From NCBI GenBank assembly GCA_963666875.2, contig CAXXPU010000009.1, forward strand, positions 1 through 64,000: a stretch of DNA of 64,000 nt, read 5' to 3'. Position 1 is the first letter of the stretch. Every line of letters begins with the position of its first letter. The notes beneath the pieces were generated by a model. That model was not told where the DNA came from, searched no databases, and worked only from the letters and a program-made list of their open reading frames with translations. Source of the DNA: G963662655 sp963666875. Its GTDB lineage: Bacteria; Cloacimonadota; Cloacimonadia; Cloacimonadales; JAIOQZ01. The position numbers were made by a program, and so were the translations under genes. Positions 35,101 to 43,028 of the stretch are shown here, in pieces.

Positions 35101-37659
35101 AACAACGAAAGGATTGGAACTACAGCTGACCTGGGATCCCTGTGTGATGGGTCCGAAATATGCGAGGGAATCATCGACGCGGAGGAAATAGCTGTTGGTT
35201 TGCAGTGCGCCATAGACGCCTTGAAGCATGGTTTGTCCGTTGTTGCGGATCGTGACGACGAGGTCGCTTGTCTCGCCCGGATCAAGGATACCGTCGCCGC
35301 CATCATCGTATTCGACGGCTTCCACATCCGCGTCGTTACCCTGAATCTCCATCCAGAAGCTGTTTTCCCAGTCATTGCCGTTATCGTCGGAGATATCGAG
35401 GTTGAATCGTACGATGTGCTTGTCAGGAGCGTCCGCGGCGATTTCAACGGTGAAACCGTTCTGTCCATCCATCCCGCCACCGGCGGAGATAGTACCGAAA
35501 TCGTCCGTGTTCTGGGTGATTTCAACCCAGACGTCTTCGGTTGAAATTTCGGCCGAGACGTTCGGCGCGGAAGATCCGCTGTAGTTGTGCAGATTGACGA
35601 ACAGACCTACCGTCTCGCCGGAATTGGCTGCTCCGTTGTTGTTTCCGTCGGAGTCGTCGATGGTCATCTCTGCATAAGCGACACCACCGGTTGACTGAAC
35701 CGTGAACGATCCAAGATGTGGAATGTAGTCTGGCTTGGTTACGGTCAGTCCGACGGTTCCGTTTTCGGTTGGATCAATGGTCAGCGTAACCATACCTGCG
35801 TCGTTGGTCATGCCTGTTGCGAAAACCTCATCCTGTCCCATACGGGCGGTTACCCAGGCTCCTTCGATCGGTTCGTTTTCGTCATTGCTTACATAGACAT
35901 CCAGATAGCCCTGTCCCAGTCCGATCGAGCTGTCGTAGTCGACATTCATCGAGATCGGTTCACCGTGCCAGACGTCCATAGAAGGATCGCCCATAAGGTT
36001 GCACCACTGTGTGAAGCTATCGACAGTGCTCATGGTGACATTGTGATAGCCCAGATAGAGATAGAGTTTACCGGACATGATCGCCTGTCCCATGTTATAC
36101 ATTCCATTAGCGTAGAGTCCGTGGAAAATACCGCCCATGAGAACATTATTGAACTGTGTGTGGGTGCCTGAGGTTGCCATTCCGATCGCGCATGCGCCGC
36201 CTTTAGGTGCGGTAGGTGTTCCCGCACGCAACATGGCTTCGGTTCTTGCCACATCGTAGCTCGAGGCGAATGTGCCTGTATCGCATGTGATGATAACGGC
36301 GTTGGTCAGCATGTTGACGTTGGTCAGGCTGCTGATATTGCTGGTAGTCCAGCCGCTCATCCCGATGTAGCCACGATAGGTGAAGAACAGCGCACCTGCG
36401 TTGATGGCATTGTTCATCAGTGAAGCGCTCGGGTCGGGGGCGTAGAGTTCCGTGAAAGTGTGCGTCGGATCGTAGGAGAGGATTTCTTCCTTGTTATACT
36501 TGCTGGTGATCACGCAGGAAAGCCCTGAAGGGCTGGTGTCTCCAACGAGCAACGAATGATGATACATGTCCGTGTCATCGAGATACGGATCGCGTTCGTA
36601 GAGGTTGATTTTCTGCAGGATGACCATCAGATCGGTTGGGCTGCTGATCGAAAGACGACCGACAAAGACCTCCGGAAGGATATCGGTACCTTCGAGGCAG
36701 GTATAATTATGATCGCCGACCCCGCTCCATGTCGGGATGTTATAAGTACCGCCGGCGTCACCTACCAGAATAACATACTCGGGCGGGTTTTCCCAGGTCT
36801 CGTACGCGTCCTGGATATAACTCTTGATTTGACTTTCACTGGAGCCGGTCTCGGAAGTGCTGACCGCGGTGACTTCGAATCCCTTGGTGCGCTTCCAGTC
36901 TTCAAGCTGGGCGACCTGCTCGGTGATCTCGCTGTTGTTACATTGAACGATGAGGATGCTGGGATTCTGATAGACGGGATCTTCGTCGCGAACATCATCG
37001 TAGTTGAGGATGACGGAGCGGTACATCGGTTCGAAGCTGCGCGATAACGGACGCTCGATGTCAATTTCGTTTACACCTATGCTGCTATTCGTGTTAATCT
37101 GGAATGAGATGTCCTCGCGAACGACAAGCTCAGCCGTCTGTGGATCGTAAGCAAAGGGATAGACGTTGACCGGAACCATGCGAAGGTTACGCATGATGAC
37201 CGGCTCGCCGACAATCACGGCTTCTGCCGGATAGACCGACCCGCTCTGATAAAAAGACTGGTCCATGGTAAGCATGGAACGCTGTGCTTCCGTATCCTGG
37301 TAAGGATAAACGGGATCGACAAGCGTACGGTTCTCAGTGAGGTTCAGCTGCTCGAGCGCTACTGCGCCATGGGCCGGAACTGCGATCATCGTGCTGAAAA
37401 AGGGAAGTTCCGGAAATCCTTCCGATGCAGTGATGTACGGAACAGCGCGTTTTGCGATTTCGACCTTCGAAAAACTGCCTTGCTGTGCCTCAAAGGTGTC
37501 GAGAGACCATTCAGGGGTTGTGAATTGTAACTGTAAGCTGCCGGAATTTACAGTCTCATAAGAAAATACGTCTTCATTGGTGATCTCCTGGCTCTCCAGG
37601 GAGAAAAGCATTACAATGCTCAGTGCCAGAACAAGAGGAATCAGGACCTTTTTTTTCAC
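32200..37659 (-). CDS. Secreted C25 (gingipain-like) multidomain protein with T9SS-type sorting domain
   Basis: A 1819-aa secreted protein. The start is GTG 37659, with AAGGAG five bases upstream, followed by a signal peptide (KKKVLIPLVLALSIVMLF). Next come a C25 propeptide-like part (about 30-235) and a gingipain-like domain (about 245-590) with WKRTKGFEVTAVSTSETG, YVILVGDAGG and TCDTGTF carrying Cys459. At the usual catalytic His position (GHG in gingipains) it reads TYRGYIG, with Tyr431. Behind it are Ig-like/CARDB-like modules, a MAM-like jelly roll (about 1445-1600, with WAEVVIDISEYAG), a carboxypeptidase-regulatory-like stretch, Fn3, and a C-terminal SNYPNPFNPETRIDFSL ... GVYLYRLETDG sorting domain. 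It may be surface-anchored, with uncertain protease activity. Confidence 0.9.
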   Translation of the reverse strand: MKKKVLIPLVLALSIVMLFSLESQEITNEDVFSYETVNSGSLQLQFTTPEWSLDTFEAQQGSFSKVEIAKRAVPYITASEGFPELPFFSTMIAVPAHGAVALEQLNLTENRTLVDPVYPYQDTEAQRSMLTMDQSFYQSGSVYPAEAVIVGEPVIMRNLRMVPVNVYPFAYDPQTAELVVREDISFQINTNSSIGVNEIDIERPLSRSFEPMYRSVILNYDDVRDEDPVYQNPSILIVQCNNSEITEQVAQLEDWKRTKGFEVTAVSTSETGSSESQIKSYIQDAYETWENPPEYVILVGDAGGTYNIPTWSGVGDHNYTCLEGTDILPEVFVGRLSISSPTDLMVILQKINLYERDPYLDDTDMYHHSLLVGDTSPSGLSCVITSKYNKEEILSYDPTHTFTELYAPDPSASLMNNAINAGALFFTYRGYIGMSGWTTSNISSLTNVNMLTNAVIITCDTGTFASSYDVARTEAMLRAGTPTAPKGGACAIGMATSGTHTQFNNVLMGGIFHGLYANGMYNMGQAIMSGKLYLYLGYHNVTMSTVDSFTQWCNLMGDPSMDVWHGEPISMNVDYDSSIGLGQGYLDVYVSNDENEPIEGAWVTARMGQDEVFATGMTNDAGMVTLTIDPTENGTVGLTVTKPDYIPHLGSFTVQSTGGVAYAEMTIDDSDGNNNGAANSGETVGLFVNLHNYSGSSAPNVSAEISTEDVWVEITQNTDDFGTISAGGGMDGQNGFTVEIAADAPDKHIVRFNLDISDDNGNDWENSFWMEIQGNDADVEAVEYDDGGDGILDPGETSDLVVTIRNNGQTMLQGVYGALQTNSYFLRVDDSLAYFGPITQGSQVSCSSNPFVVTGLSLALPGMTVKARLRLFNDSGYEEFEEVILQVGEADEGDPTGPDSYGYVCYDSGDTDYLEAPVYDWIEIDPDHGGSGTNTGISDTGDQGEEYNGIVTVDLPFTFNFYGESYDEVSICSNGWLTFAETEQVTFRNWHIPGAMGPRAMIAAFWDDLRTGNGGVYTWYNQEEDYFVIEWSECQNACQSAEETFEIILYDPEVYLTPTFDGMIKIQYQTFNNVDNYNNPYEEQGNYCTVGIEDHTELRGIQYTYNDEYANSSLPLDDGVAILFTGLPMSSQDSYLVYNGIVIHDEDGSGQVEAGESVDLSVKIDNVGMSMATGITGTIVSDSPFIDITNATSVYPDIPSTYSGYNTSFYTFDVLPSCPNQYVAHFTIQVHNEDGYWEYPFTIMVFKPTVELLSAIVYDTTGNMDGVFDPGEEGYLILNLQNATTSPARDVTAELSVDNSLVNIGQTEFSYGIIEPGMNLQKAYPISIDASIPAETIVTFTLDVDMYGGTGQIYDFQAGIGIWGAQSDFEENDWGFTSPSFWEWGTPSLGAHSGESAWATRLYANYLDNADWKLDSTEFYIGTCTELHFWHKYQTQTNYDGGNVKISIDGGTTWNVVVPFDGYPTASMSSSNGAIGGEPGFSGYHPDWAEVVIDISEYAGNYATIRWHFGSNGSTVAYGWVIDDVLVTGSQEKGAGISGTLTLSENMADVENTLVSVGQYSTHPDEDGNYLLYVSENTYDLQADLQYFESGMISELAATQGTISEGNNMVLNYLHPVTSTAWSQLNGQVTLTWDYEAPSMVRNTKKVKSNPREEFESFRVYRQEETGPNVMIESDITDYQYVDQIDSLKTYFYTIVVEYDAGLSEPVALDDVYWDGTIVGNQPDAPSYVNNLGSNYPNPFNPETRIDFSLKDAGRATLKIYNVKGQLVKTLVDDRLDQGNHSITWHGTDNSNHRVSSGVYLYRLETDGYSSTQKMLLLK

Positions 37660-37942
37660 GATTGTCTCCTTGTGTTTATTCAATTCAGTCTCATATACCA
37701 TTTCAGATTTATGTAATGAATACAATATCAATTCCAAATACCATGACGTAGCAAGAACAAAATGAAGATTACTGTTTTTTTTGCATGTGCGGAACTCAGA
37801 CCGAGTCGAAATCGCCCTGCATGTTATTCCGGTTCATGATTCCCGATGCGGCCATTCTGGTATTAACCGGTTTTTTACTTGACCTGCAAAACGCATAATC
37901 GGTTTTATATCGTATTCAAAAAATAATAATGAGGCTTACAAC
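37660..37942. promoter_or_regulatory. Divergent promoter region of C25 and TonB receptor genes
   Basis: The 283 bases between the two divergent starts are AT-rich near both ends. On the plus strand TTGACC at 37879-37884 followed by TTTTAT at 37903-37908 (18-base spacer) is a plausible promoter for the receptor, about 35 bases before its GTG. The minus-strand promoter was not pinned down. Confidence 0.4.
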
Positions 37943-40378
37943 GTGATTGGGATAAAAAACAAACGATCGAGATTAACTGTGAAAATTCTATCCGTAATAT
38001 TGTTGTGCATGATCTGGATATCGATTGCTGCGCAGGACCGTCAGGTCGGGCATATCGCCGGTCGAATCAAGGACGAAGGCACCTCGGCTCCGATCGACCA
38101 GGTGGCGATCTTCATCGACAACGAAGCCTGGGGCTTTTCCAATCCACAGGGTGAATACCTCATCAAGAATATTCCCACGGGCGTTCATCAGGTCAGCTAT
38201 CGTCGCGTCGGCTACGAGCCGCGCACCAAGATCAACGTCATGGTGCCGGCCAATACGACGATCACGCTCAACGTGGAATTGAAAGTTCAGGTGCTGAAAC
38301 TGGAGAAATACACCGTATCGGGCGAAGCGTTCTTCCGCGAGCCGGAGGATGCACCCGTCAGCGCCAAGACTCTCGATATCGAGGAGATCCGCACCCAACC
38401 CGCCGGAGCATACGATATTCAACGTGCTGTGCAGGTGACGCCATCGGTCGTCTCCGGTTCGGACGCCATGAACGAGATCATCATTCGCGGTGCCAACTAC
38501 GGAGAGAATCTCTTCGTGCTGGACGGTATCGAGCTGCAAAATCCCAATCACTTCGCCTATCCCAATTACGGTGGAGGTCCGATCAGCCTGATCACGCCGG
38601 AGATGGTCAAGGAACTCACCCTCTACAGCGGCGCGTTCCCATCCCGCTACGGCAACAAGGCTTCTTCCGTGCTGGATATCAGTACTCGCGACGGCAACGA
38701 GAAGGAATACCAGGTGGCGCTGGATGCCAGCCTGACGGGTTACGGCGGACATATCGAAGGTCCCATCACCGATAAAAGTTCCTTTTTAGCGTTCTATCAC
38801 CATGGCTTTCTGAACCTGATCGCCGACGAGATCGGTCTCAACGCAGACCCCGATTTCCAGTCGATCTACGCGAAGGAGACCGTGCGCGTCACGCCAACCA
38901 ACAAGCTGACCTTTACGCAGCTCTGGGCTGAGAATTTCGTCGAGGTTGCGCACGAGGACTCGTCGGGATTCACGCAGAGCGCCGATGGGGAAGACGTATA
39001 TCTAAAATCCGGGCAGTACATGCTCGGTGCTACATACAAGAAAGTCTTTAAGGGACACTATTCGGTTTATACGCTGTACAATAGCCATCGCTGGTGGGAT
39101 TTACAGACCTACATCGAGGGCAAGAAAGACGACGATCACCTCTCGACCGAGTACATTGCCGACGAGAACCGCCTCGGATTCAAGTATTCGCACTTCCTTC
39201 CCGAAACATACATCGGAAAGCTCGAACCGGGTTTCTGCGTCACCTACGACTACATCGATTCAGATCTCTATTTCCGTCCAGATACGACGTTCGTCTATGA
39301 CCAGAATGGCGTGATCGTCGATACGCTCGGCGTGGAAGGCTTTGGGGAAGGCGATATCGACTGGAGCAGGAAGGAGTTCGGAACCGTACAGTTGGGCGCT
39401 TATCTGCAGTGGGACAAGCAGTTCGGGAAGCTGAACGTCACCGCCGGTGCGCGAGTCGATTACTTCGACTACACGGACGAAACCACCTGGGCGCCGACCC
39501 TCGGTATGAAGTACCGCATAACCAAGTTTTCCAATCTGCGCTTCGGTCTCGGACGCTATTACCAGAAGGTCGATAACCTGACCCTCTCCTACGACGAACG
39601 AAACAAGGTGCTGAAATCGAAGTACGCCGATCACCTGGTACTCGGTTGGGACGCGCTCCTCTCGGAAGCCGCCATGTTCCGCATCGAAACCTACTATAAG
39701 GAATACGACAACGTCTTCGTGCGCGAACATCTGGAGACCGCCGATACGCTCGACTGGTCCAGTCTGACCACCAACGACGGCGAGGCGTACAGCTACGGCA
39801 TCGAGACCTTTTTCCAGAAGAAGCTTCAGGACAACTGGTTCGGCTCCATCGCCTACTCGTGGTCCAAAGCATACATGCAAGACTACCGCTATCCGGACAA
39901 AGAAGTGCCTTGGGACTTCGACTACCGCAACGTCATGTCCATCGTAGTGGGCTATCAGTTCGACTTCCTCCAGTACGACTGGTATCTGAACAACCGCGAC
40001 TGGATGTTCTGGCTGGGATTGCTGGCGGTGGTTCCGTCGGATCAGGCCGAGATCTCGCTGAAATTCCGCTACATGGGTGGAAGACCTTATACGGAAAAGA
40101 CCTTCTCGGATACATCGCGGAAATGGTATGTCGATCAGGAAACAGATTACAACAGCTCGCGTCTGCCCGATTACAAGCGACTCGATCTACATCTGCACCA
40201 CCACTGGCTCAAAGACAACATCACCATGGAGTACTACGTCGAGATCGACAATATCTTCGACACAAAGAACGTGTGGGATTACAACTACAACGTCGATAAA
40301 GACTCCGGTGATCACGAGCGCGAGACCGTCTATCAGTGGGGAAGAACGTTCATCGCGGGAATCAAGATCGGGTTCTGA
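37943..40378 (+). CDS. TonB-dependent outer-membrane receptor
   Basis: An 811-aa outer-membrane protein. Signal peptide (ILSVILLCMIWISIAAQ), then a carboxypeptidase-regulatory-like domain (about 38-115; GHIAGRIKDEGTSAPIDQ, GEYLIKNIPTGVHQVSYRR), a plug domain (about 150-255; IIIRGANYGENLFVLDG) and a beta-barrel ending in an amphipathic strand with terminal aromatic Phe (TFIAGIKIGF). The N-terminal extension is typical of Bacteroidetes-style receptors but no SusD-type lipoprotein is adjacent. The substrate is unknown. GAGG lies before the GTG start. Transcribed away from the C25 gene, so the two may be co-regulated. A palindromic terminator follows. Confidence 0.9.
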   Translation: MIGIKNKRSRLTVKILSVILLCMIWISIAAQDRQVGHIAGRIKDEGTSAPIDQVAIFIDNEAWGFSNPQGEYLIKNIPTGVHQVSYRRVGYEPRTKINVMVPANTTITLNVELKVQVLKLEKYTVSGEAFFREPEDAPVSAKTLDIEEIRTQPAGAYDIQRAVQVTPSVVSGSDAMNEIIIRGANYGENLFVLDGIELQNPNHFAYPNYGGGPISLITPEMVKELTLYSGAFPSRYGNKASSVLDISTRDGNEKEYQVALDASLTGYGGHIEGPITDKSSFLAFYHHGFLNLIADEIGLNADPDFQSIYAKETVRVTPTNKLTFTQLWAENFVEVAHEDSSGFTQSADGEDVYLKSGQYMLGATYKKVFKGHYSVYTLYNSHRWWDLQTYIEGKKDDDHLSTEYIADENRLGFKYSHFLPETYIGKLEPGFCVTYDYIDSDLYFRPDTTFVYDQNGVIVDTLGVEGFGEGDIDWSRKEFGTVQLGAYLQWDKQFGKLNVTAGARVDYFDYTDETTWAPTLGMKYRITKFSNLRFGLGRYYQKVDNLTLSYDERNKVLKSKYADHLVLGWDALLSEAAMFRIETYYKEYDNVFVREHLETADTLDWSSLTTNDGEAYSYGIETFFQKKLQDNWFGSIAYSWSKAYMQDYRYPDKEVPWDFDYRNVMSIVVGYQFDFLQYDWYLNNRDWMFWLGLLAVVPSDQAEISLKFRYMGGRPYTEKTFSDTSRKWYVDQETDYNSSRLPDYKRLDLHLHHHWLKDNITMEYYVEIDNIFDTKNVWDYNYNVDKDSGDHERETVYQWGRTFIAGIKIGF

Positions 40379-40416
40379 GCCATTGTATCCCAAGTCCCGT
40401 AGGGACGACAGATTGT

Positions 40417-40557
40417 AGCCCATGGTGTGAACCATGGGTCAGGCGCAAACACGCGATACCTCACAAGAAAACCGCCCATCATTTTCCATGGAAAATGATG
40501 GGCGGTTTTCTTTTGGCATAGCTCCGATCCATATACCCATGGTTCACACCATGGGCT
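40417..40557. repeat. Nested inverted repeat around a palindromic terminator
   Basis: Arms 40417-40439 and 40535-40557 are perfect 23-base reverse complements, and each arm is itself palindromic (CCCATGGT...ACCATGGG). They enclose the 44-base perfect palindrome at 40467-40510. The upstream TCCCGTAGGGACGACAGATT (40395-40414) is a dispersed repeat word that recurs in variant form near 51242. Confidence 0.8.
40467..40510 (+). terminator. Palindromic terminator after the TonB receptor gene
   Basis: A perfect 44-base palindrome with arms rich in AACCGCCCATCATTTTCC, followed by TTTT. Being perfectly symmetrical it could stop transcription from either side. Confidence 0.7.
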
Positions 40558-40596
40558 AAAATATTCCGCTCCATGCGGGGCTATGTGAGAATCAAG

Positions 40597-40711
40597 TCGA
40601 TAGCTCGAATCCGCACTGCTTCATCTTCTCGAGGATTTCGTTGATATCCGCGTGCCAGAGGCCGTGCTTGCGTGAGATGTGCTCGGTCCAGCAATAATCG
40701 TCGAAAGTGAA
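40597..40711 (-). pseudogene. Remnant of nitroreductase 3' end (direct repeat copy)
   Basis: This 115-base stretch matches 42271-42385, the 3' end of the intact nitroreductase gene, with about 6 mismatches and in the same orientation. On the minus strand it encodes the final 38 or so residues (HISRKHGLWHADINEILEK) plus a stop in a matching frame, and most mismatches are silent. No upstream part of the gene is present: sequence diverges at 40712. It therefore marks the left edge of an AT-rich cassette. Confidence 0.85.
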
Positions 40712-40843
40712 TATTGGCTTATACGGAAATCAATCCAATTGAAATTGTGTAACCGATTGAATGATGCGTATGAAATATTTTATTGTTGACAAGTATTTCT
40801 GTATAAAGCAATTTTAGGCAAAATTCGCGAATTTGGAGGAATC

Positions 40844-42151
40844 ATGACAGGATTACACTGGGATATGAACTATGTGCTGATCATCGGATTAAGTATTCTG
40901 CTGCTGGAAGTACTCTTTAAGCTAATTCTTTCAATAATCGAGATTCGTTTTAATAAGAAAAAGTACAGTGATGAGAAGAAGCATCTTGAATCAAATCGAA
41001 CATGGATCGAAAGACAGACAACGAAACTTGAGAATGTTTCAGTAATTCTTGGTAGACAGATTAAAGACGAGTTAGCAAGAGATTCTTATTGGTTATCATC
41101 TGCATTGGTTAATGCTGGTATTTCGGCGGAATCGAAAACTCTCTTTGCGGAAAGATTGTGTCACTTCCGGAAAGAGAAAGAGCTGATTGCGAAAAAGTTT
41201 GTGCCATTCCTTTTGGCAAGATGTCAGTATTTCATTGAGAAAGAAGGAAGCTACGTTTGTTTGCTGATAGATTCAGGAACGACATTGTATTACCTCTTTA
41301 AAACTCTGTCTGAAAGTCTGGTGAAACGCACTCTGAATCGTGAAACATGGATCGATAAACTGTTTGTACTTACAAATAGTCTTAGCGGAATACAGGTTGC
41401 GATGGAGAAAGGACGGGCAAATCCTAATGAGCGTTATTCTCAATTAGCGTTTCGTTGTTATTTGCTCCCAGGAGAACCCTTACCGATTTACGCTGCAATA
41501 ACGGGGAAGATGACACGAACGACCTTAGAGCAGGTCCGTGAAAATATCTCGGTATTGTTTGACGATGATGATGATGATGAAAGCTCGCCGATGACGAAAA
41601 TCGATCCTGATAAAACAAAATATATAGGATTGACTACTGGGAATTGGGTTAGGATTAATGAAACGGGATCACGCTGCCCGGTACCGATGGCTCGAGGAAA
41701 GGGGCATTTAAAATTCAAACAGGCTTTAGTTGATGTCTCTGATGAAGTTTTTGTTATTGCACCTCTTGGGAAGATATTCAAGCAGGCTGAATTGAAGGAT
41801 ATCAATAACGATCTTGGATTGACTGAGAATGCTTCAGTGCATGATGAGGAGTGCTATAAAGAGGTTCAAATCAAGGAAGATCAATACGGGATACCTTACT
41901 CGTACAAGATCAAGTTAATCAGTACTCAAAGGATAGAAGGGAGATTACTTCATACACATTCAGCGGTTGTGAAAAGCATGCTCAAGTCAGAAGATGAAAC
42001 AAACAAAGAAATACAAGATATTCACGATATCAAGCATATTTTGTACCCATTTGACGATTTACCCTCGGATGAGCGTTTCGAACTGGAAATCGAATTTCCT
42101 CATCCAATAACCTGTGAACCGCACTTTCGTGAGAAGTTTTTCAAGAAATAA
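40844..42151 (+). CDS. Membrane-anchored protein with DeoR-C-terminal-like sensor domain
   Basis: A 435-aa AT-rich gene in a cassette flanked by nitroreductase 3'-end repeats. One N-terminal membrane helix (about 9-30, YVLIIGLSILLLEVLF), then a helical linker, then a domain resembling the sugar-phosphate-sensing half of DeoR regulators (ISOCOT fold): LLIDSGTTLYYLFKTL, FVLTNSLSGIQVA, CYLLPGEPLPIYAAITGK and ALVDVSDEVFVIAPLGKIF line up in order with the DeoR strands IFLDxGTT, VVTNS, xLLGGExxxxxxAxxG and RVVLLADSSKF. A Asp-rich loop (DDDDDDE) interrupts it. No helix-turn-helix is present. The resemblance is from pattern memory; function unknown. GGAGG precedes the ATG. Confidence 0.7.
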   Translation: MTGLHWDMNYVLIIGLSILLLEVLFKLILSIIEIRFNKKKYSDEKKHLESNRTWIERQTTKLENVSVILGRQIKDELARDSYWLSSALVNAGISAESKTLFAERLCHFRKEKELIAKKFVPFLLARCQYFIEKEGSYVCLLIDSGTTLYYLFKTLSESLVKRTLNRETWIDKLFVLTNSLSGIQVAMEKGRANPNERYSQLAFRCYLLPGEPLPIYAAITGKMTRTTLEQVRENISVLFDDDDDDESSPMTKIDPDKTKYIGLTTGNWVRINETGSRCPVPMARGKGHLKFKQALVDVSDEVFVIAPLGKIFKQAELKDINNDLGLTENASVHDEECYKEVQIKEDQYGIPYSYKIKLISTQRIEGRLLHTHSAVVKSMLKSEDETNKEIQDIHDIKHILYPFDDLPSDERFELEIEFPHPITCEPHFREKFFKK

Positions 42152-42265
42152 TCTTGAAGATATTTGCATTAGCGATGTGGTGAAAGTGACTTCATACATA
42201 TTTAAGCTGATAAACTGATGGTGAATGCCAGGGCTTTCTAAAAAGCGGGGCTGATAAATGAGGAT

Positions 42266-43027
42266 TTAAATCGATAGCTCGAATCCGCACTGCTTCATCT
42301 TCTCGAGGATCTCGTTGATATCCGCATGCCAGAGGCCGTGCTTGCGTGAGATGTGCTCGGTCCAACTGTAGTCGTCGAAAGTGAAGGTCTCCTGCATGCC
42401 GTCGTCGAGCTTGACCATGAAGTTGGCTTTGCGGTAGTAATCCTGCGCCAGATACCCCTCGTCCATGACGCGCATGGCTTCTTTGATTTCTTCGTCCGTG
42501 GGAAGATTGTAGGCGTCCTCATGCAGGGTGTAGGAGATGGGGTAGCGTGGACGCACGGGAGGATTCTCGGCAGGATAGCCGACGGTTAAACCGACCAGCG
42601 GAAACACGCGATCCGGCAGTTGGAAGGTCTCTTTGATCTTGTCTGCAATAAATGGAACCCAGCCGTGGTAGCAGCTTCCCATCCCGAAGCTCTCCGCGGC
42701 GATCACCATGTTTTCGGCCGCGTAGGCGGTATCCTGAATGGCCAGAAGTAGAAACGAAAGGTCGTTCTGCCGCATCTTCCAGCCGCGCTTCTCCATGATC
42801 TTCTCGAGCTTGAACGCATCGACGCAGAAAATGAAGAAGAGTGGCGCGCGGAAAGGATTCTTAGAGGATTCACGGCGAAGCAGGATGCTGTAGGTCTGTC
42901 CCGCGAAAGGTGCGCAGATTGCTGCCTCGACGAGCGACCGGATCACCTCTTCGTCCGGAATCTGATCCGTATATTCCCGTATCGATTTCCGATTGCGCAT
43001 GAGATTCAGGGTGGGGTTGTCGATCAT
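42266..43027 (-). CDS. Nitroreductase family flavoprotein
   Basis: A 253-aa FMN-dependent NAD(P)H oxidoreductase of the nitroreductase fold: RKSIREYTDQIPDEEVI at the N-terminus, AAICAPFAGQ, AAESFGMGSCYHG and PLVGLTVGYPAE at the FMN site. The physiological substrate is unknown. GGAG lies just before the ATG, inside the end of the upstream kinase gene (kinase stop at 43029-43031), so it is the last gene of a binding-protein/kinase/nitroreductase operon. Its final 115 bases are repeated at 40597-40711. Confidence 0.9.
   Translation of the reverse strand: MIDNPTLNLMRNRKSIREYTDQIPDEEVIRSLVEAAICAPFAGQTYSILLRRESSKNPFRAPLFFIFCVDAFKLEKIMEKRGWKMRQNDLSFLLLAIQDTAYAAENMVIAAESFGMGSCYHGWVPFIADKIKETFQLPDRVFPLVGLTVGYPAENPPVRPRYPISYTLHEDAYNLPTDEEIKEAMRVMDEGYLAQDYYRKANFMVKLDDGMQETFTFDDYSWTEHISRKHGLWHADINEILEKMKQCGFELSI
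42271..42385. repeat. Right copy of ~115-base direct repeat bounding an AT-rich cassette
   Basis: Matches 40597-40711 at about 95% (six differences counted by eye). It is the intact gene's 3' end; the left copy is the remnant. The cassette between them (40712-42270, about 1.56 kb) carries the DeoR-like gene. Confidence 0.85.
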
Positions 43028-43028
43028 A

